A DNA stretch of 64,000 nucleotides from Singulisphaera sp. GP187 (GTDB lineage: Bacteria > Planctomycetota > Phycisphaerae > Phycisphaerales > SM1A02): contig CAMBXO010000009.1 of the NCBI GenBank assembly GCA_945871915.1, positions 40,487 through 104,486 on the forward strand, read 5' to 3'. The first letter of the stretch is position 1. Each line of letters opens with the position of its first letter. The position numbers and the translations under genes are program-made. Under the pieces are notes generated by a model. The model ran no database searches. It saw only the letters and a program-made list of their open reading frames with translations, and was not told the DNA's origin. This document shows positions 18,154 through 28,103 of the stretch, piece after piece.

Positions 18154-18505
18154 TTTTTGAACCCTTGTCAGAATGGTTCTTGGCAGGCCCCTCTAGCTCT
18201 CGATTGAGCCGAAGTGCACTTCGAAGGAAGGTGCCAAGGCCAACAAGCACCCCTGCAACAGCTCCACCAATGATGCCCCAATGGCCGAGGCTTGGAAAGA
18301 AGTAGTCGGCGCCCCATCCCAATGCCACGCCCGCAACAACTTGGCTTGAAACTTCCCAGCCGATCGCTGCCATGCGCCATCCGATACGAGTTTCGCGACG
18401 GTCTCGATCTCGTCGAGCAGCAGCTGAGAGTTTTTCCGAGGCTTTGAATGGTCTCGGTGACTCCTGTTCTGGCTCTGCCCAGGGATCGTGATCGGCTGGT
18501 GGCAT
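18146..18505 (-). CDS. AtpZ/AtpI-type ATP synthase accessory protein
   Basis: 119-residue protein with a charged N-terminal tail (1-45) and two membrane helices separated by a short turn (AGVALGWGADYFF, then GIIGGAVAGVLVGLGTFL). This is the pattern of AtpZ/putative F0F1-ATPase subunits encoded at the head of many ATP synthase operons. It is the first gene of the minus-strand operon and diverges from the nuoI gene; any promoter must be in or close to the nuoI 5' end. Confidence 0.75.
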   Translation of the reverse strand: MPPADHDPWAEPEQESPRPFKASEKLSAAARRDRDRRETRIGWRMAAIGWEVSSQVVAGVALGWGADYFFPSLGHWGIIGGAVAGVLVGLGTFLRSALRLNRELEGPAKNHSDKGSKSG

Positions 18506-18551
18506 GGATCTGATGGAAGCCTACACTTCCAGCCCGCTCACCGAACCCATC

Positions 18552-19109
18552 ATGGCAATACCTGATGACCAAATCGTGGATGTGACTCTGAGCAAACTCA
18601 GCCGCAGTGAGGATCTTTTTATTCCATCGGTGTTCAAGGGGCTTGGAACAACGCTTCGCCATGCGTTTGAGAATTTCGGTCGCAATGGAAGTAATAAGAA
18701 GAACATTTGGGTGGTGCAGTACCCCGAGCAAAAGCGGGATGATCGGCCTGTGGAAGAGGGTGGGCAGTTTCGCCCATATTTCCGCGGCGTGCATCGACTC
18801 AATAAAGATGAAGATGGTCGCGTGCGTTGCGTGGCGTGTTTCATGTGTGCCACGGCATGCCCGGCGAATTGCATTCACATTGTTGCGGATGCGAGCCCAT
18901 GGGAAGATCGCGAGAAATATCCCAAGCAATTCGACATTGACGAGTTGCGTTGCATCTATTGCGGCATGTGCGAAGAAGCGTGCCCCTGCGATGCCATCGA
19001 ACTCACGCCGCACTACGAAGTGACGGGGTTGTCTCGCAGCGAATTGATTTTCGATAAATCAAAGTTGCTGCAGGTCTATGACGAGACGGTCGGCGAGAAG
19101 CCGATGTGA
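18552..19109 (+). CDS. nuoI: NADH-quinone oxidoreductase subunit I (two [4Fe-4S] ferredoxin)
   Basis: Peripheral-arm subunit of respiratory complex I, about 185 residues. Two clusters are visible: CVACFMCATACPANC and CIYCGMCEEACPCDA, each with the CxxCxxCxxxCP spacing of NuoI. I use the ATG at 18552 (MAIPDDQIVDV); ATGs at 18504 and 18513 are in frame and overlap the atpZ start on the other strand. No other nuo gene is nearby, so this subunit is separated from the rest of the complex. It converges on the AsmA-like gene with a 16-base gap. Confidence 0.88.
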   Translation: MAIPDDQIVDVTLSKLSRSEDLFIPSVFKGLGTTLRHAFENFGRNGSNKKNIWVVQYPEQKRDDRPVEEGGQFRPYFRGVHRLNKDEDGRVRCVACFMCATACPANCIHIVADASPWEDREKYPKQFDIDELRCIYCGMCEEACPCDAIELTPHYEVTGLSRSELIFDKSKLLQVYDETVGEKPM

Positions 19110-19125
19110 CGAGGGACGCGGGGCC

Positions 19126-22100
19126 CTACTTCTTCTTCCCGAACAAATCGTCGAGCGCCCCGCCGATTCCGCGTTGAATGGCTTCGACGGCATTGCCGCC
19201 CATTCCCTTTGGCAACTCAAACTCGGGACTGACCGCCACCTTGAGAGGCGTGCCGTCTAGGGGTCCAGTGAAATCCACTTTCACCTGCACCGCATTTTGA
19301 ATCACATCATTGCTCTTGCCGAGCACTTTGTTCAACTTGCCAAGCACAGCACCCATTCCTGGAATTCCAGCAAGTGTGTTGGTAATGCTGCTCGCTGGGT
19401 ATCGAATCGAAATGGGCTCAGCCATCGGCGGCATATGCGCAAGGTTGATGCGTGCATCGCTCATAAGCGTTTGTTGCCACGCGTTCTTTCCAAGCCTTCC
19501 AACTTGCACCTTAAAGTCCTTGTACGTCAAAATGCCTCGCGCGATCACGGAGTGCAAAGGCGACACCAACCCTGGAATTGTTTTGTCTTTCGAGGCCGAC
19601 GCAATATCGAGGAGCCCGACGAATTGTCCGCTCTTTTCCATTTCGACATCACCCACATCAATACTGAAACTTGCATCGAGTTCGGCCATGTCCACGGGAA
19701 TAGCAATCCGCGCGGCGGCAATCGCTGCTTGAATCGGCCGGCCATTGGTTGTACGTAAATCAGCCAAGAATGGGTTGATCGGCCGGAGAATGCGCGCGCG
19801 AAAACGATCGTCTGGACTCAGGGACGCCGTGATCGGCGCGTCGGGCGACACACTGAGCACCCCATTGGAAAGTCGAGCCTTTGGAACCTGAACCGAAATA
19901 GTCGGGCTTGAAAATGATCCCTTAAAGAAATCACCGGCGGCCAGACCTGACTTTCCAGAAATATTCACGGTGAACACAGGGCCAAGCATGTCCACGAGAT
20001 ATCCATCCATCCCGGTTGCTCGGTCTACAAGAGCCGTCGGAAAATCCTTCATCGCGACTGTGGCCTTGACCGTTCCGGCACCAAGCGAAAAGTTTCCCAT
20101 CTTGTCCAGAAGACTGCTTGTCTCAAGCGATACATTCAATGGAGACGGTGGCATTCCCTCCGCCGCCAACGAGCCCGTGAGTGATGCCGTTGTTGCTTCG
20201 CCCGCCTTGGAACTCACCGACATCTCATTGGCTCCAAATGAAAGCGCTGGTGCACCGGCCGGACGCAACTTCCAAGGCTCCACTCTGGCAGTCATGACAA
20301 GGTTGGACCCTGCCGCAAGTGGCTTGAGAGTTCCATGTTCGTCTGCCACCAAAGTGCACGTCTTCACATTCGCTGAAAACTTTAACGCATCACAACTCTC
20401 GATCGACACGCCCAATTTCGGATGATTCAGCAATGCCTGCACCACCGATGCGGGCAATTGGGCTTGCACCTCGCCCTGCGAGATGGTCAATGCACCACTG
20501 GCCGCTCTGGTCCCTTTCACTTGAACCGCAATCGGATCGAGCGAAGCATTCATGCCAAATGAAATTCCACCAGCGTTTCCGTTTGCATTAATTGCAACCG
20601 ACCGATTCACACCCTTTCCAACCCACTCAGGAAGTTCTTGGCGATTGCCAACCGCCACCAGAATCCGATGCATGTCAACATCACTCGCTCGCATGGATGC
20701 CTTCCATCCATCATCTGCCGGTTCAAATGCGGCAGAAATCGTTGCGAGCGTCGCGGATGCGTCTTGCACCAAACCGGTGACCGATGCTTGTGTGCCCGCG
20801 CCAAATGACAATGGCCCTTGAAGCGAAACCTTTCCGTTGCGAAAGTTGATCGCAGTTGGAATCCCGGGAATCGCCCCGCACTGTGCCCCACCAAGCGAAA
20901 CCTGAATCGATGCAGCTTCCTGAATTGCGATCGGAATTTTCGCCTGTGCAGACATGGCCTCAAGACGAATCGGCCCAACACCCGGCGCATGAATCGCGGT
21001 CGCACTTGCCACAGAGATCGTTCCGTCAAAGAGCGTCGGGCCATCTGGATCAAACGCTCCATTCACCTGCACATCTTTCGCCCCCACAGCACCCACGACA
21101 CCTGGCGCAGACGCAAGATTGACCACAGGAACTTTCAGCACAACAGGAAACCCGTCAAACGCCGTGCCTTGAAGCAAACTGTTTCGCGCCACCCTCACAG
21201 GGCCCGCACGGACTTTGAATTGAATTGGGCTCGCCGCAGCGATGCGCTTCTTCGCAATGAACTCCACCGCCGCAGGTTGCAAAGTGAATTCGCTCGAAAT
21301 CTCATCCACACTCACGGCGTCATTGGTCCATGATGACTTCAACTCAACGACTCCCGGCACCATGTGCACGCGAGCCTGTGCGGTTCCCTGTTCAAACCCG
21401 CCGGAGAGACTTGCTTGAACAGTTGTGGCTCCCGGAAGCAATGCAGCAATCCACTCTTTCGCCGCGGCAGGAAGCAGCGGAAGCATGGCAGGATCAAGCG
21501 GACCCGCTGCGACCGTAGCTTGAATCTTTGCGTGACGCCCATCAAGACTGGCCCCTAGAGAATCCACTGCCGCATCAACAGCAATCGGCGATTGCTGCAG
21601 CGTGCTGTTCAATGAGAGTTCAAGGTGCCCACCAAGCGGAACGGCCTTCGCACGCATGGTGCTCTCCCCAACCACTACCGGCAGTTCCGCAAGTGCAAAC
21701 ACCTGAAACGGCTGCACGGTGAGCGATCCATCAAATGAAATCGCAGACATGTCCACCGTTCCACCCTCACCGATTGCAGGCGACTGAAACGAGTTCACGG
21801 TTGCAGACACGTGCAGCGGTTCGCGAACACTGGTGCCGAATTCCTCCAGCAGTGCCGGGTCCAACGCGATCTGAAGCGACATGTCGCGCCCCTTCATGGC
21901 GCCTGTCTTCGTATCCAATTCCGCAATGGCAGTAAGTTGAATTTGTTTCGATTGCACACTCAAATTGACCACGGATCCCTCGCCAGTTTGCAGTGCGAGC
22001 GAAACCGTTGGACCGCAATCGCGCGAAAGGCGTAGACCCGTTCCTGCAGCAAACCGCTGCATCGCCTCGGTAGGAAACCCTTCCACACTGATTGAGCCAA

Positions 22101-23052
22101 TCCATGTGCGGGGGTCGATAGCCCAATCGAAAAGTGATTGACCTGATTGGGGTCGAGCCGCAAGCATTTGTAATTTGAATTGCGTCACCGCCTGATCTAG
22201 CGAGATCATCGCATTGGATGACACATCGATTGGTTTTTCTTTGGTCGCCTGCACCGACAACGACGCAGTTTGCACATGTGCATTCACGCCTGGGATTGGC
22301 AACAACCAACCCGAGACGCTTGCATTCATCGTGCCCGTGACACCCGCAAGGTCGAGGTCCCCTGACATGGTCAGAAAATTGTCCAGCGTGCCGTTCACTT
22401 TAAAATCGCCGCTCTGATCGCCAAGTTGTGTTCGCGCCGCAAGACTGATTTCAAGCGGCCGCCCCCGCCCAAGACTGGCCGAACCCTTCAGATCACGCAG
22501 CGCAAAGGCTGTGCCGCTTGCATTCGTAAGCGTGGCATCAAACGAACCGATCTCAATTCGAACCGGAAACGGCAGATCGATGCCGCTGCCACTGCTGGCA
22601 TGTGAAGGAGCAGCCGGGGCACGGCTTGGCGACGGAAATTCCTTCTTCGTCGCACTGTTCGCGGCCAACACACTGGAAAGACTTGTGGTTCCATCAGCCA
22701 AAATCTGGGCATTCACCGATCCCGAAACTTTTACTTTCACTTCATTCACGCTGCCAAGCAGTAGATCCACGAGTGCGTTCGAGCACACGGCATCCACTTG
22801 AATGTTGGTCTGTTTCCCAGAGTCAGAAATCGAAAGCCCCTGCACACGCTGCTCTCCCAACCAACTCAATGAAACCGCTTGGAGTTGAACGGAACCGTTC
22901 ACCGCTCGACCGATCTGTTCCTGCACAATGCTTCGACCCATGTCAGAGGAGAGCAGCCACGGTCCAAGTGCAACGAGTGTCACCACCATCGCTGCGACCA
23001 CGGATCCAGCGAATAGTGCAATCCGAAGACGCGATCTCTTTTTGGTCTCCAT
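19126..23052 (-). CDS. Giant AsmA-like envelope protein
   Basis: About 1308 residues with a single N-terminal membrane helix (about 8-31) followed by LLSSDMGRSIVQEQIGRAVN, a typical AsmA-type beginning. The rest is long repetitive beta-rich sequence with many short S/T/V/G strands, consistent with a bridge-like groove spanning the periplasm for lipid transport, as in AsmA/TamB-type proteins. It ends in GGALDDLFGKKK. I use the ATG at 23052; a TTG overlapping the nadA stop is also in frame. It is just downstream of nadA, probably in one operon. A lipid-transport role is inference from architecture. Confidence 0.7.
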   Translation of the reverse strand: METKKRSRLRIALFAGSVVAAMVVTLVALGPWLLSSDMGRSIVQEQIGRAVNGSVQLQAVSLSWLGEQRVQGLSISDSGKQTNIQVDAVCSNALVDLLLGSVNEVKVKVSGSVNAQILADGTTSLSSVLAANSATKKEFPSPSRAPAAPSHASSGSGIDLPFPVRIEIGSFDATLTNASGTAFALRDLKGSASLGRGRPLEISLAARTQLGDQSGDFKVNGTLDNFLTMSGDLDLAGVTGTMNASVSGWLLPIPGVNAHVQTASLSVQATKEKPIDVSSNAMISLDQAVTQFKLQMLAARPQSGQSLFDWAIDPRTWIGSISVEGFPTEAMQRFAAGTGLRLSRDCGPTVSLALQTGEGSVVNLSVQSKQIQLTAIAELDTKTGAMKGRDMSLQIALDPALLEEFGTSVREPLHVSATVNSFQSPAIGEGGTVDMSAISFDGSLTVQPFQVFALAELPVVVGESTMRAKAVPLGGHLELSLNSTLQQSPIAVDAAVDSLGASLDGRHAKIQATVAAGPLDPAMLPLLPAAAKEWIAALLPGATTVQASLSGGFEQGTAQARVHMVPGVVELKSSWTNDAVSVDEISSEFTLQPAAVEFIAKKRIAAASPIQFKVRAGPVRVARNSLLQGTAFDGFPVVLKVPVVNLASAPGVVGAVGAKDVQVNGAFDPDGPTLFDGTISVASATAIHAPGVGPIRLEAMSAQAKIPIAIQEAASIQVSLGGAQCGAIPGIPTAINFRNGKVSLQGPLSFGAGTQASVTGLVQDASATLATISAAFEPADDGWKASMRASDVDMHRILVAVGNRQELPEWVGKGVNRSVAINANGNAGGISFGMNASLDPIAVQVKGTRAASGALTISQGEVQAQLPASVVQALLNHPKLGVSIESCDALKFSANVKTCTLVADEHGTLKPLAAGSNLVMTARVEPWKLRPAGAPALSFGANEMSVSSKAGEATTASLTGSLAAEGMPPSPLNVSLETSSLLDKMGNFSLGAGTVKATVAMKDFPTALVDRATGMDGYLVDMLGPVFTVNISGKSGLAAGDFFKGSFSSPTISVQVPKARLSNGVLSVSPDAPITASLSPDDRFRARILRPINPFLADLRTTNGRPIQAAIAAARIAIPVDMAELDASFSIDVGDVEMEKSGQFVGLLDIASASKDKTIPGLVSPLHSVIARGILTYKDFKVQVGRLGKNAWQQTLMSDARINLAHMPPMAEPISIRYPASSITNTLAGIPGMGAVLGKLNKVLGKSNDVIQNAVQVKVDFTGPLDGTPLKVAVSPEFELPKGMGGNAVEAIQRGIGGALDDLFGKKK

Positions 23053-23057
23053 CGTGT

Positions 23058-24257
23058 TCAATCCACCATGGCAGCAGCGGGTGCTGGCGGCCGAAGCGAA
23101 AGCATGCGATCCAAGGCAAGGCGAGCCAAGCGAGAGGCCTCCGCGTTCACCTGAATTCGATTGACGACGCGGCCCTCTGCAAGATTGTCAAGCACCCAGA
23201 GCAGGTGCTGCTGATTGATCCGCACCATCGTGGTGCACATGCATTGACAATCGCTCAGCATGCGAGCGAACACGCCGCGGTCGAGCGAACTGCGGCAGAG
23301 CCGTTCGACAAGATGCGTCTCGGTTCCAATCGACCAATGGCTGCCCTCGGGTGCTTTGTGCAGCCTTTCGATAATGAATTCCGTGCTGCCGACCTCGTCG
23401 GCAAGTTCCACCACTTCCTGCGTGCATTCCGGATGAACAATCACCGTTGTCTCCGCATGATGGTGCCGTGCTTGCGCAACATGTTCAGGCCGAAAGAGCT
23501 TGTGCACACTGCAATGACCAGCCCAGAGAAGCACCGTGACATTCGAAATCGTTTCGGCGGACAATCCGCCATTCGGTTTTCGTGGATCCCAAACCGCCAT
23601 GTCGGCAAGAGACTTACTTCGTTCCGCATCCAACTCACTGCGAAGGCCACGAGCCCGCGCCGTATTGCGCCCCAGGTGCTGGTCGGGCATAAATAAAAGT
23701 TGCGCGCGCTCGCCCACTCGCAATCGCTCGTTACCACCGGCCAAGGCCCAATCAAAGACCTCGCGTGCGTTACTGCTGGTGCAACACGCGCCGCCATGTT
23801 CACCAACAAACGCCTTCACAGCGGCAGTCGAATTCACATAGGTAATCGGAATCACGCGAACATTCGAGGAGCGATGGGTTTCCGCAATCTGTTCCCACGC
23901 AGTCAATGCGTCGTCATAGGCAGCCATGTCAGCCATGCTGCACCCTGCAGAAAAATCGGGCAGGATCACTTGAACATCATCCGGAGTGAGAATGTCAGCC
24001 GTCTCAGCCATAAAGTGCACACCACAAAACACAATGAATCGTGCGCCTCGCCGCGGAGCCTCGGCTGCGGCCATGCGACTGAGCTTGAGCGAGTCGCCGA
24101 TCAGATCAGCGTGTCGAATGACATCGTCTCGCTGATAATGGTGTCCAAGGATCAGAAGTCTGGAACCGAGTTCCTTTCGCCGCGACGAAATCGCTTCACC
24201 AAGCTGATCGCTTGTGAGCGTTCCATAGCGATTGGGAAGTTCTGCTTGCCAGAGCAT
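23058..24257 (-). CDS. nadA: Quinolinate synthase
   Basis: Oxygen-sensitive [4Fe-4S] enzyme that condenses iminoaspartate with dihydroxyacetone phosphate to give quinolinate for NAD synthesis. ILGHHYQRDDV, the first cluster Cys in SAGCSMAD, the second in WAGHCSVH, and the third in SDCQCMCTTM are all conserved. I start at 24257 (MLWQAELPNRYG, 399 residues); an ATG at 24293 would overlap ispE by 25 bases. No nadB or nadC is nearby. Confidence 0.93.
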   Translation of the reverse strand: MLWQAELPNRYGTLTSDQLGEAISSRRKELGSRLLILGHHYQRDDVIRHADLIGDSLKLSRMAAAEAPRRGARFIVFCGVHFMAETADILTPDDVQVILPDFSAGCSMADMAAYDDALTAWEQIAETHRSSNVRVIPITYVNSTAAVKAFVGEHGGACCTSSNAREVFDWALAGGNERLRVGERAQLLFMPDQHLGRNTARARGLRSELDAERSKSLADMAVWDPRKPNGGLSAETISNVTVLLWAGHCSVHKLFRPEHVAQARHHHAETTVIVHPECTQEVVELADEVGSTEFIIERLHKAPEGSHWSIGTETHLVERLCRSSLDRGVFARMLSDCQCMCTTMVRINQQHLLWVLDNLAEGRVVNRIQVNAEASRLARLALDRMLSLRPPAPAAAMVD

Positions 24258-24268
24258 GGATGGAGATA

Positions 24269-25192
24269 CTAGGACCCCTGCCGGTGCAGCCATGTCGGGG
24301 CCTGCGTGGCAACCCCCTGCACAGGAATCGCTGGAATGGACATGTGGCGGGCGACCGCATCGGCCAAGAGTTCGCTTTCCGCCGGTCCATTACAGAGAAA
24401 AAAGAGCGTGCTGCCAGAGCCCGAGACATGCACGGGCCTTTGAATGAGTTCTGAAATCTCTTCTCGCTCTCCACGAAGCTTTGGAGCAACCTCAAACGCG
24501 GGCTCGGCAAGATCATTGAATGGCTCATGCATGGCCGGCGCTTCTGAACGCGCGGCCATCGAGTGAACGCGATCGGTCTGCAAGACGGCCTGCGGAACCA
24601 GTGCATCGAATGCGCGATACACCGCTCCAGTTGGGCACGCCACACTGGGTAGCACCAGCACCGCATGCATGTCCGTTGGAAAACGCATGGGCTGTAACCG
24701 TTCACCAAGTCCCTCGACCACGGCACTTCCACCACACACAAGAAACGGAACATCGCTGCCGAGCGACTGCCCGATCTTCGCCAGTTGTTCGTGATCTAAT
24801 TTCAGTTCAAAGAGTTCATTGGTCGCTCGCAGCATGGCTGCCGCGTTGCTGCTTCCACCGCCGAGCCCACCACCAACCGGAATCCGTTTGTCCAGTCGCA
24901 TCTTGACGGGCAACTTTCGGCCGACATGCTCCTCCACGGCGTGATGCGCGCGAACGGCTAGATCATTGGTGATCGACCAATCGATCTCACTTCGTTGCTT
25001 TGCCTCAGGGTGCCAGAGGATGGCGTACATCGATCGCGCATCGGTGTCGAGGCGTTCAAGGGTCACTTCATCATGCAGATTGACCGTCACCATCCAACTG
25101 CAAATGGGATGCATTCCATTTTTGTTGCAGCCACCCACTGAGAGAGCGAGATTCAATTTGGCCGGTGCCAATGCGTGAACCGTAGGTCGCAT
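24269..25192 (-). CDS. ispE: 4-diphosphocytidyl-2-C-methyl-D-erythritol kinase
   Basis: GHMP kinase (307 residues) of the non-mevalonate isoprenoid pathway; it phosphorylates the 2-hydroxyl of CDP-methylerythritol. APAKLNLALSVGG (about 8-20) and the ATP-binding loop IPVGGGLGGGSSNAAAML are clear, with SGSGSTLFFL near the C terminus. The ATG at 25192 gives MRPTVHALAPAKLNL, the natural N terminus; the open frame continues upstream to 25567 without family similarity, overlapping the pepF gene on the other strand. It leads the ispE, nadA, asmA-like run. Confidence 0.93.
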   Translation of the reverse strand: MRPTVHALAPAKLNLALSVGGCNKNGMHPICSWMVTVNLHDEVTLERLDTDARSMYAILWHPEAKQRSEIDWSITNDLAVRAHHAVEEHVGRKLPVKMRLDKRIPVGGGLGGGSSNAAAMLRATNELFELKLDHEQLAKIGQSLGSDVPFLVCGGSAVVEGLGERLQPMRFPTDMHAVLVLPSVACPTGAVYRAFDALVPQAVLQTDRVHSMAARSEAPAMHEPFNDLAEPAFEVAPKLRGEREEISELIQRPVHVSGSGSTLFFLCNGPAESELLADAVARHMSIPAIPVQGVATQAPTWLHRQGS

Positions 25193-25256
25193 AGTGCAAC
25201 GGTAGCGTCGAATGCATTGTGGCGGATACGCTTCACCGCCCATAGGAGATTGATGC

Positions 25257-26975
25257 ATGAGCACAGCAACCCCGTCCATACCTGCAACTCTTCGATTCAT
25301 TCCAGCAACGCTTGATGGCACACAGTGGGGGCAATTGGAGCCGCTGTATCGGCAACTCATCGATCGGAATTTGAAGTGCCCCAACTGTCTGGAGAAACTC
25401 ATTCTGGATCGCAGTGAACTGGATTCTGCCGCCGGAGAAGCAGAAGCCAACCTGTATATCGCCATGACCTGCCACACGGATGACGCGGCGATCAAGGCGC
25501 GTTTTCTGAAATTTGTTGAAGAGGTGGATCCGCAGTTAAAGCGCGTGGCGTTTGATCTGGATCGCAAAATTGCAGAGAGTCCGCATGCGAAGAGTCTGGA
25601 TCATCAACGATACGGAACGCTGCTGCGATCCATTGATCGCGAAGTCAAGATATTCCGGCAAGAGAATGTGCCGCTCCAGACCGAGATCACAAAACTGGAT
25701 CAGCAGTACAGCGAGATCAACGGCGCCATGATGGTGCAGTTTGATGGCGCGGAGCGCACGCTGCCGCAGATGGCTCGCTACTTAGAGGAAACGGATCGCA
25801 CGCGGCGTGAAGCAAGTTGGCGCGTGGTGGCTGATCGTCGCCTAAAGGATGTGAATGCGATCAATGACATTTTCGACTCCATGCTTGCCCTTCGCACCAC
25901 GATGTCCTCCAATGCGAACTATCCAAACTTTCGAGATTTCCAGCACGATCGGCTTCAGCGATTTGATTACAAACCAGCCGATTGCTCCACGTTTCATGAT
26001 GCGGTCGAACGCACATGCGTGCCATTGATGCGTCGCATGCACCAGCGGCGTGCCGCGACGCTTGGTTTATCTGAATTGCGTCCGTGGGATTTGAAAGTGG
26101 ATGTCAAGGGACGCGCACCACTGCGTCCATTTGAAGGCGCCGATCAGATGGTTGAACGCACCAGCAAGGTGTATCACCGAATGGACAGCGAACTGGCTGC
26201 CATGTTTGACAGCATGCGTGGCGGAGGCAGTCTGGATCTGGATAGTCGCAAGGGCAAGGCGCCTGGCGGATATCAGTACCAACGGCAACTTTCTCGCACT
26301 CCGTTTATTTTCATGAATGCGGCTGGGTTGCATCGCGACCTGACCACGATGGTGCACGAGGCTGGCCATGCGTTTCACAGTCTGCTTTGCAAGAACGATG
26401 CCATTCTTGCGTACCGAGGCAGCCCCATGGAATTTGCGGAAGTTGCAAGCATGAGTCAGGAACTTCTCACGCTTCCGTATCTTGGAGAGTTCTTTGGACC
26501 AGCCGAAGCGGATCGTGCGCGCCGCGAGTTGCTCGAAGGTGTCATCACGGTGCTTCCGTGGATTGCGCAGATTGATGCCTTTCAGCATTGGATCTATTTG
26601 AACCCTGGCCATACGCGCGAACAGCGCACCAAGACTTGGCTTGAGCTTGATTCGCGATTCGGTGCATCGCTCGATTGGAGCGGTATTGAGGCGTTGCGCT
26701 GCAATATGTGGCAGCGGCAATTGCACTTGTTTGGAATGCCTTTTTATTACATCGAGTATGGAATCGCGCAACTTGGTGCGTTGCAATTGTGGTTGGCAAG
26801 TCGCACGAGCGAGAAAAATGCGATCGCGGCGTACAAAAGGGCGCTGTCGCTTGGTGGCAGCAGGCCGTTGCCGGAACTCTTCGCAGCAGCCGGACTTCGA
26901 TTCGATTTCGGACCGGACACCGTTCAATCGCTCATGCGTGCGGTGGGCAGCGAACTTGACTGCTTGCCTGACTGA
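25257..26975 (+). CDS. Oligoendopeptidase F-type M3 metallopeptidase
   Basis: Zinc peptidase of 572 residues that would cleave short peptides in the cytoplasm. MVHEAGHAFHSL holds the HExxH motif (H367, E368, H371), and MEFAEVASMS about 25 residues later supplies the third ligand, the M3 pattern. No signal peptide is visible. It diverges from ispE by 64 bases and lies 47 bases before a dehydrogenase gene on the same strand. Confidence 0.88.
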   Translation: MSTATPSIPATLRFIPATLDGTQWGQLEPLYRQLIDRNLKCPNCLEKLILDRSELDSAAGEAEANLYIAMTCHTDDAAIKARFLKFVEEVDPQLKRVAFDLDRKIAESPHAKSLDHQRYGTLLRSIDREVKIFRQENVPLQTEITKLDQQYSEINGAMMVQFDGAERTLPQMARYLEETDRTRREASWRVVADRRLKDVNAINDIFDSMLALRTTMSSNANYPNFRDFQHDRLQRFDYKPADCSTFHDAVERTCVPLMRRMHQRRAATLGLSELRPWDLKVDVKGRAPLRPFEGADQMVERTSKVYHRMDSELAAMFDSMRGGGSLDLDSRKGKAPGGYQYQRQLSRTPFIFMNAAGLHRDLTTMVHEAGHAFHSLLCKNDAILAYRGSPMEFAEVASMSQELLTLPYLGEFFGPAEADRARRELLEGVITVLPWIAQIDAFQHWIYLNPGHTREQRTKTWLELDSRFGASLDWSGIEALRCNMWQRQLHLFGMPFYYIEYGIAQLGALQLWLASRTSEKNAIAAYKRALSLGGSRPLPELFAAAGLRFDFGPDTVQSLMRAVGSELDCLPD

Positions 26976-27022
26976 CGGTTACACACGCCGATTCGAAACA
27001 AAGGTCTAACGGAGGCACATTC

Positions 27023-28099
27023 ATGCACAAAGTTGTCATTCTCGGAGCAGGCAAAATCGGAAGGATGTGCGCGCATCTGTTGCAACGATGCGGGGACTAT
27101 TCCGTGACCAGCGTGGACTCGCACGCGTCCAGTCTTGAGTGGCTGCGACGCAATGTGCCGGGCGTGCATTGTGAAAACGCGACCTTTGATGATGTGGCTG
27201 CCATCGACCGCATTCTTGGTGGCAAGTGGGCCGTGGTGAGTTGCGCGCCCTTCGATTGCAATGCCTTGATCGCGGAGCGAGCCAAAGCGGCTGGCGTTCA
27301 TTATCTTGATCTCACCGAGGATGTTGCGGTGACTAAATCGGTGAAGGCGCTTGCAGTTGGGGCCAAGACTGCGTTCATTCCTCAGTGCGGACTGGCGCCT
27401 GGTTTTATCACGATCGTTGCGTGGCATTTGGCAAAGGGATTTGATCGAATTCATGATCTTAAGTTGCGTGTCGGGGCTTTGCCGCGATTTCCGAGTAATG
27501 CCCTGAAATACAACCTCACGTGGAGCACGAATGGGCTGGTCAATGAGTATTGCAATCCGTGCGAGGCGGTGGAGAATGGGTTGTTCGTGACGGTTCCGCC
27601 GCTTGAGCAACTTGAACACATGATGATTGACGGATTGGAACTTGAGGCATTCAACACGTCTGGCGGTCTTGGCACGCTTGGCGAGACGCTCAAGGGCAAG
27701 GTTCAAAATCTGAATTACAAGACCATGCGATTTCCTGGGCATTGCAACATTTTGAAATTACTGTTGCATGATCTTGGGTTTGTCCACCATCGCGAAGAGT
27801 TGTGCAAGGTGTTCGAGCGAGCGATTCCGGCGACTGATCAAGATCAAGTTGCGATCTTTGTGAGTTGCACAGGTGAGAAGGACGGAAGATTCCTTGAGCG
27901 AACTTTTGCCAAACTGATTCTGCACAAGGAGATTGACGGGCTTCGATGGACGGCCATTCAAATCACGACGGCTGCGGGTGTCACGGCAGTGCTGGACCTG
28001 CTGCGTGAAGGCAAGGTTGCCTCGAGCGGGTTGGTTCGAAATGAAGATGTTGACTTTGACGCGTTCACATCGAACCGATTCGGCAAACATTATTTGTGA
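27023..28099 (+). CDS. Saccharopine dehydrogenase-family oxidoreductase
   Basis: 358-residue NAD(P)-dependent enzyme. The N terminus has the Rossmann motif GAGKIGRM (8-15), followed by a substrate domain with CGLAPGF and TWSTNGLVNEY. The family includes saccharopine reductases and lysine 6-dehydrogenases; I cannot decide which. GGAGG lies seven bases before the ATG at 27023. Immediately after its stop (TGATAATGA) begins the first palindromic repeat. There is no other lysine-pathway gene nearby. Confidence 0.8.
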   Translation: MHKVVILGAGKIGRMCAHLLQRCGDYSVTSVDSHASSLEWLRRNVPGVHCENATFDDVAAIDRILGGKWAVVSCAPFDCNALIAERAKAAGVHYLDLTEDVAVTKSVKALAVGAKTAFIPQCGLAPGFITIVAWHLAKGFDRIHDLKLRVGALPRFPSNALKYNLTWSTNGLVNEYCNPCEAVENGLFVTVPPLEQLEHMMIDGLELEAFNTSGGLGTLGETLKGKVQNLNYKTMRFPGHCNILKLLLHDLGFVHHREELCKVFERAIPATDQDQVAIFVSCTGEKDGRFLERTFAKLILHKEIDGLRWTAIQITTAAGVTAVLDLLREGKVASSGLVRNEDVDFDAFTSNRFGKHYL

Positions 28100-28103
28100 T
28101 AAT

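Noticed and set aside
22602..23696. Plus-strand open frame of 364 codons
   Set aside because: It crosses the boundary of two real minus-strand genes (AsmA-like and nadA) and resembles no family.
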